Positions 25,600 through 34,308 of a stretch of DNA of 64,000 bases are shown here, in pieces (position 1 is the first letter of the stretch; the number at the start of each line of letters is the position of its first letter). The stretch lies in assembly GCA_018816735.1 (NCBI GenBank), contig JAHIVH010000086.1, positions 1 through 64,000 on the forward strand, read 5' to 3'. The translations under genes and the position numbers were made by a program. This DNA is from Pseudomonadota bacterium. Its GTDB lineage: Bacteria > Desulfobacterota > Desulfobacteria > Desulfobacterales > JAHIVH01. The notes under the pieces are model-generated. The model had not been told where the DNA came from and did no database searches. It worked only from the letters and a program-made list of their open reading frames with translations.

Positions 25600-26589
25600 T
25601 TAATAGGTAAGCTGCCTCACACCACCCTCACCGACAATCACAAGCACCCCTTTTTCCAGGATTGCGGTGGCTGCAATCGAAATACGATCGGGGCGTTTGA
25701 TCGGTATATAACTTTCACCATCATCATTACTGATTAAAAGTGTACTGCCCAATCCTGATATGACAATGCTGCCATCCTTGGCCTGTACACAATCATTTAA
25801 AATTGCCAGGGTATTGGTTTCGATCCTTTCCCAGGTATCGCCTTTATCTGTTGACCGAAATGCGTTCCCTCTTAACCCACCAATGATGATCGATCCTTTT
25901 TGAGTGGCGAGTGCTGTAAAATAAGAACCGGGATAAATTCTCTCAAGGGGCTCCCAGGTTTCACCTGAATCATAGGATCGTGCCAGAAATCCGGCCTCAC
26001 CAGCCATGAAAAACATGCCGTCATCCGAAATGGTGATAGCGTTAAAATGGACCAGTCCGAAATCAGGATCATCCAGGGACTCAAAATATTTCTCCTGCCA
26101 GGTTGTTCCGCCATCACGGGTTTCAAGATAAAGTCCGTATGCGCCAATGGCTATACCCAAAGAAAAGTCCTTAAAGCAGATATCCATGATCGGCTGCCCT
26201 TTTGCCGGATCATAAAATTGTTTGTTCCAGGTTTTACCGCCATCCTTTGTTACCAGAATGACCGTATCATGACCGGCTACCCAACCATTTTTTTCATCCA
26301 GAAAAAAAACGCTTGTCAATGTGGATTGCGTGGGTGTCACCACCTGTTGCCAGGTTTTTCCCTTATCATCGGAAATAAGAATGTGCCCCCTCTCGCCAAC
26401 TGCGACAAGACGCGCTGGCCCTGCGAAAGCCACATCAAGAAGAAGAGATCGGTATGCGAGGGGCATGATGACAGAAGACCGGCCTTCTGCTGCCTGTGTA
26501 AATGCAACTGTCCCGGAAATCAGGATTGAGCATAATCCCATCATCAACACTCGACACAGAACCACCTTTTTAAACACATATTTTACCAT
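25600..26589 (-). CDS. Secreted YCF48-like / BNR-repeat beta-propeller
   Basis: A 329-residue protein with a signal peptide (residues 1-34, cut near VAFTQA) and a series of BNR/Asp-box motifs such as SDDKGKTW, TKDGGKTW, TRDGGTTW, SYDSGETW and STDKGDTW, which give a beta-propeller. Despite the sialidase-like repeats it belongs to the YCF48-related group found beside MMPL, DUF1302 and DUF1329 genes. It should be periplasmic and may scaffold the transporter; no enzymatic residues are recognised. It follows a hairpin at 26635-26671 and is 41 bp upstream of the MMPL gene. Its level may be tuned separately from the two upstream genes. Confidence 0.85.
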   Translation of the reverse strand: MVKYVFKKVVLCRVLMMGLCSILISGTVAFTQAAEGRSSVIMPLAYRSLLLDVAFAGPARLVAVGERGHILISDDKGKTWQQVVTPTQSTLTSVFFLDEKNGWVAGHDTVILVTKDGGKTWNKQFYDPAKGQPIMDICFKDFSLGIAIGAYGLYLETRDGGTTWQEKYFESLDDPDFGLVHFNAITISDDGMFFMAGEAGFLARSYDSGETWEPLERIYPGSYFTALATQKGSIIIGGLRGNAFRSTDKGDTWERIETNTLAILNDCVQAKDGSIVISGLGSTLLISNDDGESYIPIKRPDRISIAATAILEKGVLVIVGEGGVRQLTY

Positions 26590-26634
26590 CTAATGCCTGC
26601 CTTTTTCTTCAAAAATCTTAAATTTAAAAATCAC

Positions 26635-26671
26635 AATATCTCCGGCTTGAAAAAACCAAACCGGAGATATT
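26635..26671 (-). terminator. Intra-operon hairpin between DUF1329 and YCF48 genes
   Basis: AATATCTCCGG (26635-26645) and CCGGAGATATT (26661-26671) make a perfect 11-bp stem around a 15-nt loop. On the minus strand the stem is followed by GTGATTTTT, a weak T-rich tail. It may be an attenuator or an mRNA-processing site that sets different levels for the flanking genes. Confidence 0.6.
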
Positions 26672-26703
26672 TTCATGTGAAATGATACTTATGGTATACA
26701 ATA

Positions 26704-28071
26704 CTAACGGACACCTGTCCTGCGAAGTGAGCTGGGTGTAAATTCTTCAGGATCATATATCTGGTCAAATGTGAAGTTGTCTTCTTCCCCGGAGACAATG
26801 CCAAACGCCAGATAGCGTCTTGAAAGGAGATCATACCATGCATTTACGCCTGCCAATGTATAATTGGGGACTTCGTAATGTTCATATGTACCGAATAGGC
26901 TCACTCGCCACAACTGGTCACGTTCATCATAGGCCTCAGCAAGCAAAAAGGCCCAGCTGTCTTCATCCTGATAGTATCGTCTTGTTTTGTAGATATGCCG
27001 CATGCCTTCCTTTAACTTCATCTCAATGACCCATACGCGGTGAAGCTCAAATCTCACATAATCCGGATTGAGATGGAAGGGTCTCAAAATATCCTCATAA
27101 CTGACTTTCGGATCTTTCAGGGAATAGCAATTATAGGGAACATAAATTTCCTTTTTACCCAGAAGCGTGACATCATATCTATCAGGGGGACCATTGAACA
27201 TGGTGTAATCATCTGTGGTCCTCAGACCGTCAGAAGCGGTTCCCGGCCCATCATAGGCAACGGTTGGCGCACGACGGACACGGCGCTGGCCCGGATTATA
27301 AATCCATGCCTGACGGGGGCTATTGAGCATGTCAATATACTCATTGACGATAAGAATTCGACCGGCCTGACGGGGCGGCGCAAGGGTTTCCTGCCTAAAA
27401 TATGTGTAGATATCGGTAAGTTGAGACCCTTCCACATTAAAAGGCCGGTTTATAACATCACTCATTTTGGTCAGGGTGAAATCTCCGCCTCTTCCCATAA
27501 TCGCTTGTTTGGTGATTGACTGAAAACATCCGGTGGGAGAAACAAATGCCATCAGATGGTTCATAAGACATTCCACACCGTTCTGGGGAATGGGGAAGGG
27601 AACCGCAATGGTCCAGCCTTTGGAATTGTAATCATTCAGATTAACCTCCGCATTCACGGCATTCTCTTTCACAGCCTTATAAACGTATTCAGGAAAATTG
27701 GCGCTTCTCCTGGTCGGATAAACATTCATTTTGAATGTTTCCGGATAGGCCTTGAACATGGCGATCAGGCCTTCGGATAACTTATCCTTGTATTGTTCAT
27801 AATTCTGCGCCGTGATTGTAAAAAGGACCTTATCATCCTTAAACGGGTCCACCAGTGTTTTTCCCTTCACATATCCTGGCGGCCTTCCGGTATACCCACC
27901 CGTCCATTCAGGAATCGTTCCATCTGCATTGCCTGCCTTGATCGCCCCTACGGGGGTCATCTCATTACCCAGCTTTGCGGCTTCTTCCTGGGAGACCTTT
28001 GCAAAAGAGACTCCGCAGGAAATCGCAAGCATTAATATCATTATTATAAATAACTTAGATTGTTTCACCAT
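26704..28071 (-). CDS. DUF1329 family outer-membrane lipoprotein-like/periplasmic protein
   Basis: A 455-residue secreted protein of the DUF1329 family. A signal peptide ends near SFAKVSQEEAAKLG at about residue 24. The family features LTPVGAIKAGNADGTIPEW-like opening, the YPTRRSANFPEYV segment and the C-terminal YEVPNYTLAGVNAWYDL all fit, and the length is typical (about 450). DUF1329 proteins are encoded beside DUF1302 and MMPL genes in many proteobacteria. They fold like the LolA/LolB lipoprotein-localisation proteins, so binding a hydrophobic ligand in the periplasm is the likely role. It starts 19 bp after the DUF1302 gene. Confidence 0.88.
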   Translation of the reverse strand: MVKQSKLFIIMILMLAISCGVSFAKVSQEEAAKLGNEMTPVGAIKAGNADGTIPEWTGGYTGRPPGYVKGKTLVDPFKDDKVLFTITAQNYEQYKDKLSEGLIAMFKAYPETFKMNVYPTRRSANFPEYVYKAVKENAVNAEVNLNDYNSKGWTIAVPFPIPQNGVECLMNHLMAFVSPTGCFQSITKQAIMGRGGDFTLTKMSDVINRPFNVEGSQLTDIYTYFRQETLAPPRQAGRILIVNEYIDMLNSPRQAWIYNPGQRRVRRAPTVAYDGPGTASDGLRTTDDYTMFNGPPDRYDVTLLGKKEIYVPYNCYSLKDPKVSYEDILRPFHLNPDYVRFELHRVWVIEMKLKEGMRHIYKTRRYYQDEDSWAFLLAEAYDERDQLWRVSLFGTYEHYEVPNYTLAGVNAWYDLLSRRYLAFGIVSGEEDNFTFDQIYDPEEFTPSSLRRTGVR

Positions 28072-28090
28072 TATTGAGGGCCTCCATTGC

Positions 28091-30043
28091 CTATATAGAA
28101 TATTTCAGGTTAAAAGATACATAATCACGGTCTTCCAGAAGGTTGGCGGTGCCTGTAGTGCCGCCACCATCCATGAACATGGTGTACCCAAGATCAAACG
28201 ACCAGTTCTGATGCCAGTCAAAACCGAGCTTGAGATCGAGTTGTTTTCTCCCCTGAATAAATGTGCCAGCAGATGATGGGGCGGTTCCCTCAACATCATG
28301 CTTGAAAACAATCAGGGGATGCAGGTTAACACCCATAAACGCATCATTGATGCTGCCCCTTGTCAGAAAAACATAGCCATAGGAAAGGTCATCTGCAAAG
28401 TCGTTTTGAGATTGGACACCTTCCTTGCGACCCGATCCTTGTCCTATCCCAAAGTTACTTTCGTCAACGTTTGGATCAGCCCAGGCTCTTGCCGGATTAC
28501 CACTTCGATCCGTACCCGGTGTTTCCAATCGCAATTTTTCTGGATCAGGCATATTTTTAATTTTGGTACACCCGAATTCAGTCAGCACCACTATTTCATC
28601 AAATCCCGCAAAATTAAAGAATATCTTTGTAAAGTTAAGGTCAAAGTTAATGGAATCCAGTCTGATGTAACCGTCAAACTCATCGCCAGGTAAATATGTG
28701 TGTGAATCAACCGCCCCATTTATCTGGCTCACTCCAGGAAGTAATGGCTCAAGCATCTTATATGACACTTCCGTTCCATCAATCGCATAAGGTTCATCCT
28801 GACGATAAGCCACTTCACCACCACAGGCAACACCCCATGGAAGGAGTGTATTGAAACTCATACCATATAGTTTGATATCTTCCGGATAGGTAAAGTAGTA
28901 TTCAGGGTGCAAATCTGTATATCCTTTATGATCAAGTATGCGCATATTAAGCATAGGATTTTTGCTGTGATAATTTGCAAAATAAAAATTAAACTCAGTC
29001 TCGTTCAGCATTTCCGCATACCAGCCGAATTTCACACCAAACTGGCCACTGTCTTTTGCATCATCATCTGCAGTACGTTTAACCGTAAAGTATTCAGGCT
29101 TGAGAATACTATTTTGAAGTGAGTTCATATCATTTCCATGATAATCCACAACCTGCGCAAATGACAACTGGACATACTCTCCACCTGGGCCAGCCGCATC
29201 ACTAGTGGAAAAATAAGTACCTGGAGAATCGGGTGTTGTCGCTTCCCATTCATACTGATAGTATGTTTCAAAGCTCAGGGAATTGGTGAGACCAACCGAT
29301 GCATAGACCGTACCCTGGGGTACGAGTGCGTCTTTTATTTCAGCACCAGGCACCCTGTATTTGGCCGCATCCAAAGGATTGCTCACATTCATACTATGGG
29401 GCATAAAAGAAGCTTCACCCCAGTTGATCACCTGGGAACCCAGTCTGAATGCCACGGGAAAATTCCCCACATTAAATGTGCTGTAGAAAAAATAGTCGAG
29501 AAAATCGATATCCCGGCCATGGTTGTCCTTGATATCGTCATTTTCCATGATGTCCCATCGCATATCTTCACTTTCCTGCATCAGGTAGTGATCATAAAAC
29601 CAGTTGGCGCGTGTGAAAAATCCGTAATTTCCATAACGGATATCCAGTTCATGAATGCCTGATACTGTCTGGGAAAAAAATCCAGGATCAAAGTTCAGAT
29701 CGCCATCATCACTATTTGAGTTCCAAGCACCCTTCGGCGTGACATACACTGTATCCTCAAGATCAGCAATGAAAGCGCCGTCATCTGCGGTTGTCGTTGG
29801 ATCATTCTCATACTTTTTCTGGTTACATTTACCCACAAGGTCATAATTGATATCTTCGACCCTGATGCTCCCGCCGATGGCAAATGTGGAATCAAAGGTG
29901 ATGTCCACTTCGCCAACCTTGGTCTGAAAAGCCCCAGCCTGAAACGGAAGCGCCCCTAACATCAAAAAAGCTGTTAATAAAAATACATTCAGCCTTTTTT
30001 TTGAAAAAACATGTGTTATAGTCTTTTTCATCATTTTCCTCAC
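28091..30043 (-). CDS. DUF1302 family outer-membrane beta-barrel
   Basis: A 650-residue outer-membrane protein with a signal peptide (cut near QAGA-FQTK, about residue 38) and a long run of beta-strand sequence rich in aromatic girdles, ending in a final strand with YSI. The conserved segment VINWGEASFMPHSMNVSNPLD at about 210-230 is characteristic of DUF1302. It is probably the channel or ligand receptor that works with DUF1329, YCF48-like and MMPL proteins of the same operon. I choose the GTG at 30043 because GGAGG lies eight bases before it; the ATGs nine to twelve bases later are too close to AGGA. It is the first gene after the MerR regulator. Confidence 0.87.
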   Translation of the reverse strand: MRKMMKKTITHVFSKKRLNVFLLTAFLMLGALPFQAGAFQTKVGEVDITFDSTFAIGGSIRVEDINYDLVGKCNQKKYENDPTTTADDGAFIADLEDTVYVTPKGAWNSNSDDGDLNFDPGFFSQTVSGIHELDIRYGNYGFFTRANWFYDHYLMQESEDMRWDIMENDDIKDNHGRDIDFLDYFFYSTFNVGNFPVAFRLGSQVINWGEASFMPHSMNVSNPLDAAKYRVPGAEIKDALVPQGTVYASVGLTNSLSFETYYQYEWEATTPDSPGTYFSTSDAAGPGGEYVQLSFAQVVDYHGNDMNSLQNSILKPEYFTVKRTADDDAKDSGQFGVKFGWYAEMLNETEFNFYFANYHSKNPMLNMRILDHKGYTDLHPEYYFTYPEDIKLYGMSFNTLLPWGVACGGEVAYRQDEPYAIDGTEVSYKMLEPLLPGVSQINGAVDSHTYLPGDEFDGYIRLDSINFDLNFTKIFFNFAGFDEIVVLTEFGCTKIKNMPDPEKLRLETPGTDRSGNPARAWADPNVDESNFGIGQGSGRKEGVQSQNDFADDLSYGYVFLTRGSINDAFMGVNLHPLIVFKHDVEGTAPSSAGTFIQGRKQLDLKLGFDWHQNWSFDLGYTMFMDGGGTTGTANLLEDRDYVSFNLKYSI

Positions 30044-30139
30044 ACTGTTTCCCTCCTTTTTTGGTTTTCTGATTTACAACGTCCACCTTTCCCTACAAAC
30101 ATAAGACCGTGCCTGATAACAGGTTTTTTTCTCTCTAAA

Positions 30140-30868
30140 TCAGTCAATCCCCTTTTCAGACTGTGTTTCAGAAATCGTTTTAATGAACTCCTCAGATGCT
30201 TCTCTTGCGAATTGGCGATACAAATGATAAAAATAAAGGCTGAAAATTTCCATAACCCGCCTTGCTTTCTCGCTCAGCTCTTCAGGAGTGGGGTTATCCA
30301 TATTGTTCAAAAGATAATGCTTGTGTCCGGAACTCACGGTTGAACGAAGAAAATCCGCAAAGGGTTTTAACTTTTCAGGATCATATCCGTTTCTGGGGCC
30401 AAAACCGATTCTGTCCATATCCACAAGAAGTTTCCCGATAATGACACTATCCCTTGAATAAACACTCTCACCATTTTTTTCCGTTCTTAATACAATTCCC
30501 CAGGTTTCCATTTTTTCAAGCCACATTCTGTTCATGCCAGTGGCTTCCAAAAAATCCTCTTTACCGGTTATTTCATCCGAAAGAAGCAGATCCAAAGGTC
30601 TGAAATATTCACTTAAAAACCGAAAGCTATGGCGTTCTGAATAAGACTGTTTTTTATACTTTGTGATAATTTTTTTGATTACAGGAAGCGGAAGATAATA
30701 ATTATCACGCAGTTCCTTTATCGTTCGAATCTGATCAATATAGGCGTCAGCGTACTCCGCCATATTTTTTCCGGTTTTTCGTGGTTTTTTTAACACACCT
30801 TCCCGGATGTAATAATGAATGGTTTCTTTGGAAACGTTTGCTTTTTTGGCCAGTTCGCCGATCTTCAT
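30140..30868 (-). CDS. MerR-family transcription regulator
   Basis: A 242-residue regulator. The N-terminal winged helix is typical of MerR: MKIGELAKKANVSKETIHYY at residues 1-20, with a YIREGVLKKP wing start following it. The larger C-terminal part (about 80-240) is all helical and does not match known metal- or drug-binding MerR effector domains. The frame is open to 30928, but I choose the ATG at 30868 because AAAGGGC stands five bases before it and MKIGELA is the family start. It lies 97 bp upstream of the DUF1302 gene on the same strand, so it probably controls that operon. The effector may be the hydrophobic compound that the operon transports. Confidence 0.85.
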   Translation of the reverse strand: MKIGELAKKANVSKETIHYYIREGVLKKPRKTGKNMAEYADAYIDQIRTIKELRDNYYLPLPVIKKIITKYKKQSYSERHSFRFLSEYFRPLDLLLSDEITGKEDFLEATGMNRMWLEKMETWGIVLRTEKNGESVYSRDSVIIGKLLVDMDRIGFGPRNGYDPEKLKPFADFLRSTVSSGHKHYLLNNMDNPTPEELSEKARRVMEIFSLYFYHLYRQFAREASEEFIKTISETQSEKGID

Positions 30869-31023
30869 AATGCCCTTTAGAAGATGAACCCAGATCCTGA
30901 TTTTTATTATTAAACCAACATTCGACAAGCAAACGAAATTTACACAACACGATTGGGCATGTCAACAATATATCATAAAAAAATTGATATAGAATATATT
31001 TAATATGATTTCAGGATATTATA

Positions 31024-31048
31024 CGTGTAGTATGTAAAACGCTACACG
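31024..31048. repeat. Dyad CGTGTAG-N11-CTACACG, possible MerR operator
   Basis: Perfect 7-bp arms at 31024-31030 and 31042-31048, centre about 170 bp upstream of the MerR start codon. MerR proteins often bind dyads of this size, but a typical 19-bp-spaced promoter around it is not evident. Confidence 0.35.
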
Positions 31049-31193
31049 AAAAAACGCCTGATTGGGAATCTGTTCTCCAGGTAAACCCCTGTTCAAAAGA
31101 AAAACATGATATTTATAATCTTTTGCTTGAAACATTTTCTTGCTTGCAGTAAGACATCTTCTTTTTTTGAAAAAGACATTGACTTTTTTTGAC

Positions 31194-31214
31194 ATCAATA
31201 TTTTCAATATTGAT
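31194..31214. repeat. Near-perfect palindrome upstream of the DHH gene
   Basis: ATCAATATT (31194-31202) and AATATTGAT (31206-31214) flank a 3-nt centre. It directly follows TTGACA at 31189-31194, but no good -10 is found 16-18 bp further on. It is a possible repressor site. Confidence 0.4.
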
Positions 31215-31288
31215 CGTTTGAAAACTACTAAATCTTTAGCACCAATTTATTTATTTTAAAATAAAAATCGGGCTGGCAGGAAAAAAAC

Positions 31289-32170
31289 ATGCGAATTGTA
31301 ACTCGACCAGATTTTGACGGTATTGTATGCGCGGTGCTTCTGCTCGATGCGGAAACCATTGACACGCAAATCCTCTGGACGGAACCCGGTGAAATTCAAA
31401 ATAATAGCGTTGACATAAACCATGGGGATATCATGGCCAATCTTCCCTATGATGACAGATGCTTAAAATGGTTTGATCACCATATATCCAATCAGATAAA
31501 CAAACCATTTAACGGTGCCTTCCAAATCGCACCATCTGCAGCCAGGGTTATTTACGATCATTACCGGACAAAATTGACCGGAAGATATGAAAAGCTGATT
31601 AAAGAAACAGACAAAATTGATGCCGCCCTATTATCCATGAATGAAGTCTGCTATCCTGAAAATTACCCTTATGTCCTTCTCTCCATGACGATCACAAACC
31701 GGGATAAAGCGGATGAAGCATACTGGAATAAACTTGTGGGCCTGTTACGAAAAAGGCCGATTGAAGCTGTGATGGAAGATACGGATGTCAAAGAAAAATG
31801 CGAAGCGATTATCAAACAAAACACGATTTATAAGGATATCCTCCAAAAATATACCACATTAAATCAGCATATTGCCATTACTGATCTCAGGTCGTTTGAC
31901 AAAGCCCCTTTTGGCAACCGGTTTCTGGTATATGCATTATTCCCTGAGACAACTGTCAGCATAAGGGTCCGGCATGCGGATAACGATAAAAATAAAATTA
32001 TCATGAGTGTAGGCCACAATATTTTCAATCAGAACTGCAGGGTCAATATAGGCCTCATGCTATCTGCTTATAACGGCGGCGGGCATAAAGGGGCAGGTGC
32101 GTGCAGCTTTGATGCAGTCCATTATGATCAATATATAAATGAAATAATTGACATTCTGATCAAGAATTAG
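31289..32170 (+). CDS. DHH-family phosphoesterase
   Basis: A 293-residue phosphoesterase of the DHH superfamily (RecJ, NrnA, PPX1). Metal-binding motifs: D8 and D10 in RPDFDG, the DHH triad D63-H64-H65 in WFDHHIS, and the C-terminal DHHA1-like substrate motif GGGHKGAGACSF near 265-276. Such proteins cleave oligonucleotides, cyclic dinucleotides or polyphosphate; the sequence does not decide which. It is compact, with no RecJ OB domain. It is transcribed on its own, and a separate minC promoter follows at 32215. Given the c-di-GMP genes in this window, a nanoRNase role is conceivable but unproven. Confidence 0.85.
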   Translation: MRIVTRPDFDGIVCAVLLLDAETIDTQILWTEPGEIQNNSVDINHGDIMANLPYDDRCLKWFDHHISNQINKPFNGAFQIAPSAARVIYDHYRTKLTGRYEKLIKETDKIDAALLSMNEVCYPENYPYVLLSMTITNRDKADEAYWNKLVGLLRKRPIEAVMEDTDVKEKCEAIIKQNTIYKDILQKYTTLNQHIAITDLRSFDKAPFGNRFLVYALFPETTVSIRVRHADNDKNKIIMSVGHNIFNQNCRVNIGLMLSAYNGGGHKGAGACSFDAVHYDQYINEIIDILIKN

Positions 32171-32214
32171 GTGCAAGGAAACGCCCATCACAATATATTG
32201 CGTTTTTTTCTTGC

Positions 32215-32243
32215 TTGACACACAAGTTACATTTGCATATATT
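32215..32243 (+). promoter_or_regulatory. Sigma-70-like promoter for minCDE
   Basis: TTGACA (32215-32220), a 17-bp spacer and TATATT (32238-32243), one mismatch from the consensus -10. It sits about 130 bp upstream of minC. This is the best sigma-70-like promoter seen in the window. Confidence 0.7.
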
Positions 32244-32265
32244 CTCTTAAAATTTACAAAATATC

Positions 32266-32385
32266 ATGGGAAACCTTATATTTAAAGGCTTTTCACTGAT
32301 CTTTGACGGAAAGCATTCTGAAATGACGATTCAACCAACTGTTTTGCGATCTGAAAATGAGGATTTTCGTACAAAATGGATATGA
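32266..32385 (+). CDS. Possible 39-codon leader ORF overlapping minC
   Basis: ATG at 32266 opens a 39-codon frame (MGNLIFKGFSLIFDG at its start) that ends at a TGA overlapping the first codons of minC by 10 bp. It starts about 16-20 nt after the expected transcription start and has no Shine-Dalgarno, so it would be read with a very short leader. It resembles no known protein. It could couple minC translation to the leader or be chance. Confidence 0.25.
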   Translation: MGNLIFKGFSLIFDGKHSEMTIQPTVLRSENEDFRTKWI

Positions 32386-33068
32386 CCAATAATGAAATGC
32401 TTCCTGTAAGACTGAAAGGTGTGGGAGACAGTCTTCGCATTACCCTTGACCCATCCCAGCCGTTTGATCTTCTTCAAAGGGAAATCGGTAAACTGTTCGA
32501 ACGTTTAAAACACTTGGCCATTAACGCAAGGGTCATTATAGACCCTGGCGAACAAGGCGATCATGAGACATTGATCGAAAATATCGGCAGTTATCTGAAG
32601 GAAACTTTCAGCGTAGGAACGGTAACAGGCCCACCCCAAAAAAGATCTATTACAGAAGAAAGAATGAGAACCAGAGATATGGAACAATCATGGGAGCATC
32701 ACCGAAGTGATGTGCTTATTCTTTCAGGCAGAGTCCGCTCCGGTCAGAAAGTACAGGCAAAAAAACATCTGTTTATTCTGGGAGATGTAAACCCGGGAGC
32801 CGAGATATCTGCCGGAGGTGATATCATGGTTATGGGGCGATTATGCGGCTCTGTTTTAGCAGGTCAACCGTCCAATGAGGATGCCATTGTCCTGGCCCTT
32901 GATTTCAGACCGTCACTGGTGCAAATAGGCAATCTGGTAGCAGCAGGCGCTTTGGCCACAAAAGGTGAGTCAGCGGAATTCGCGCATATTGACGATGGAC
33001 AGGTAGTGGTTGATAACTATCTCAAGGCAAATCCGTTTGGAAAGCTACCCTGGCCTATAACACGATAA
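32376..33068 (+). CDS. minC: Septum site-determining protein MinC
   Basis: A 230-residue MinC. The N-terminal part (1-100) is the FtsZ-inhibiting domain; the C-terminal beta-helix domain contains the GDVNPGAEISAGGDIMVMG segment (about 143-161) and the end of the MinD-binding surface (GRLCGSVLAG). MinC blocks FtsZ ring formation away from mid-cell when MinD brings it to the membrane. It is the first gene of a minCDE operon with a strong promoter at 32215. GAGGA stands before the ATG, but 11 bases away, which is long. Confidence 0.93.
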   Translation: MDMTNNEMLPVRLKGVGDSLRITLDPSQPFDLLQREIGKLFERLKHLAINARVIIDPGEQGDHETLIENIGSYLKETFSVGTVTGPPQKRSITEERMRTRDMEQSWEHHRSDVLILSGRVRSGQKVQAKKHLFILGDVNPGAEISAGGDIMVMGRLCGSVLAGQPSNEDAIVLALDFRPSLVQIGNLVAAGALATKGESAEFAHIDDGQVVVDNYLKANPFGKLPWPITR

Positions 33069-33130
33069 ACTTTAAATACATAGAGAACCAGGCACTTGAA
33101 AATTATAATTTTTATATAAAGAGGTGAACA

Positions 33131-33949
33131 TTGGAAGGCAAAATATTTGTTATCACATCCGGCAAAGGCGGTGTTGGCAAAACAACTGCGACTGCTTCCA
33201 TCGGCGCTGCAATGGCATTGGAAGGCAAGCGCGTTGTTGTTGTGGACATGGATATCGGTTTGAGAAACCTTGATGTTATTATGGGGCTCGAAAACAGAAT
33301 CGTTTTCAATATCGTCGATGCCGTTAAAGGAAAATGTAAAGTCAGGCAGGCTGCGATAAAAGACAGAAGGATTGACAACCTGTTTCTGATACCTGCATCC
33401 CAGAGTGACAATAAGGATGCTCTGACACCTGAAGGGGTTATCCGGCTCAGCAAAACTCTCAGGAAGGAATTTGATGTCATTCTGATGGATTGCCCGGCAG
33501 GTATTGAGCGGGGATTCGAAAACGCAGTTGCTGCGGCTGACGAAGCGGTGGTGATCTGTACACCGGAAGTATCCTCTGTCAGGGATGCAGACAGGGTTAT
33601 AGGACTCCTTTATGCCAAGTCAATTACGCCTAAACTCGTTATCAACAGAATCAACCCTTATCTGGTGGAAAAAGGGGACATGCTTAGTCATGAAGATGTA
33701 ACAGAAGTCCTTTCGGTCGATCTGATTGGACTAGTGGAAATGGACGATCAGGTTATTGTTTCTTCAAATATCGGTATCCCGCTTGTCATGAACAAAGACT
33801 CAAAAGCAGGCCAGGCTTTTAGACGCATTGCCATGCGATTAAACGGCCATTCTGATTTGCCCATTGAAATCCCGCAGAACGGGAACGGATTCTGGAGAAA
33901 ATTCAGTAAAAAGATGGGAATCGGCAAACCAAGGAGGGTCCATGCTTAA
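33131..33949 (+). CDS. minD: Septum site-determining ATPase MinD
   Basis: A 272-residue MinD. The deviant Walker A is present (SGKGGVGKTT, about 10-19), with Walker B VVDMDIGLRNLDV and the switch LMDCPAGIERGFENA. The C-terminal end is the short amphipathic helix (GFWRKFSKKMGI) that binds membrane in an ATP-dependent way. The start codon is TTG at 33131 with GAGGTG in front of it; no ATG lies nearby in frame. MinD and MinE drive pole-to-pole oscillation that restricts MinC. It overlaps minE by 8 bp. Confidence 0.94.
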   Translation: MEGKIFVITSGKGGVGKTTATASIGAAMALEGKRVVVVDMDIGLRNLDVIMGLENRIVFNIVDAVKGKCKVRQAAIKDRRIDNLFLIPASQSDNKDALTPEGVIRLSKTLRKEFDVILMDCPAGIERGFENAVAAADEAVVICTPEVSSVRDADRVIGLLYAKSITPKLVINRINPYLVEKGDMLSHEDVTEVLSVDLIGLVEMDDQVIVSSNIGIPLVMNKDSKAGQAFRRIAMRLNGHSDLPIEIPQNGNGFWRKFSKKMGIGKPRRVHA

Positions 33950-34217
33950 TGATATTTTTCATAAACTTTTCAGACATAAAAAAGCAAGCAAGGATACTGC
34001 AAAAAAAAGACTCAAGTTTACCCTTGTTTATGACAAACTTGAAGTTTCAGATGATATTCTGACAGAGCTTCAAAATGATATTGTAAACGTGATTTCACGT
34101 TATTTTGAAATCGACACAAGCTCATTGAAGTTAAATATTAAAAAATCAGATGATACGTCAGCACTGGTATTAAACACACCTATTTTATCAGCAAGAAGAA
34201 GAGTACCATCATCATAG
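33942..34217 (+). CDS. minE: Cell division topological specificity factor MinE
   Basis: A 91-residue MinE. The opening MLNDIFHKLFRHKK is the amphipathic membrane-targeting helix followed by a basic patch; the anti-MinCD helix and dimer domain (LKFTLVYDKLEVSDDILTEL and onward) follow. The frame is open from 33864, but the ATG at 33942 with AAGGAGGG just before it, inside the end of minD, gives the normal MinE N-terminus. Overlap with minD implies coupled translation. The operon ends at a strong hairpin (34219-34247). Confidence 0.92.
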   Translation: MLNDIFHKLFRHKKASKDTAKKRLKFTLVYDKLEVSDDILTELQNDIVNVISRYFEIDTSSLKLNIKKSDDTSALVLNTPILSARRRVPSS

Positions 34218-34218
34218 A

Positions 34219-34247
34219 TTGTTTTGCCTGAAAATCAGGCAAAACAA
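34219..34247. terminator. Hairpin at the end of minCDE
   Basis: TTGTTTTGCCTGA (34219-34231) and TCAGGCAAAACAA (34235-34247) form a perfect 13-bp stem with a 3-nt loop, two bases past minE. It also lies between convergent genes, so it may act in both directions. The outer stem supplies the A/T part; there is no separate T-run. Confidence 0.6.
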
Positions 34248-34308
34248 AGGCTGATGAAAAAATTAAATAAAAGAACGTATTGAAAAGGATGATACCTCAA
34301 ATAAAAAA

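Larger units (their letters stand above)
30869..31288. other. Divergent AT-rich intergenic region
   Basis: This region separates the MerR gene (minus) from the DHH phosphoesterase gene (plus). No gene is supported; a 62-codon minus frame at 31019-31207 is not protein-like. It carries two dyads (31024-31048 and 31194-31214) that may be operator sites. Confidence 0.5.

Noticed and set aside
31189-31214. TTGACA as a -35 for the DHH gene
   Set aside because: No acceptable -10 lies 16-18 bp downstream; only the dyad is reported.
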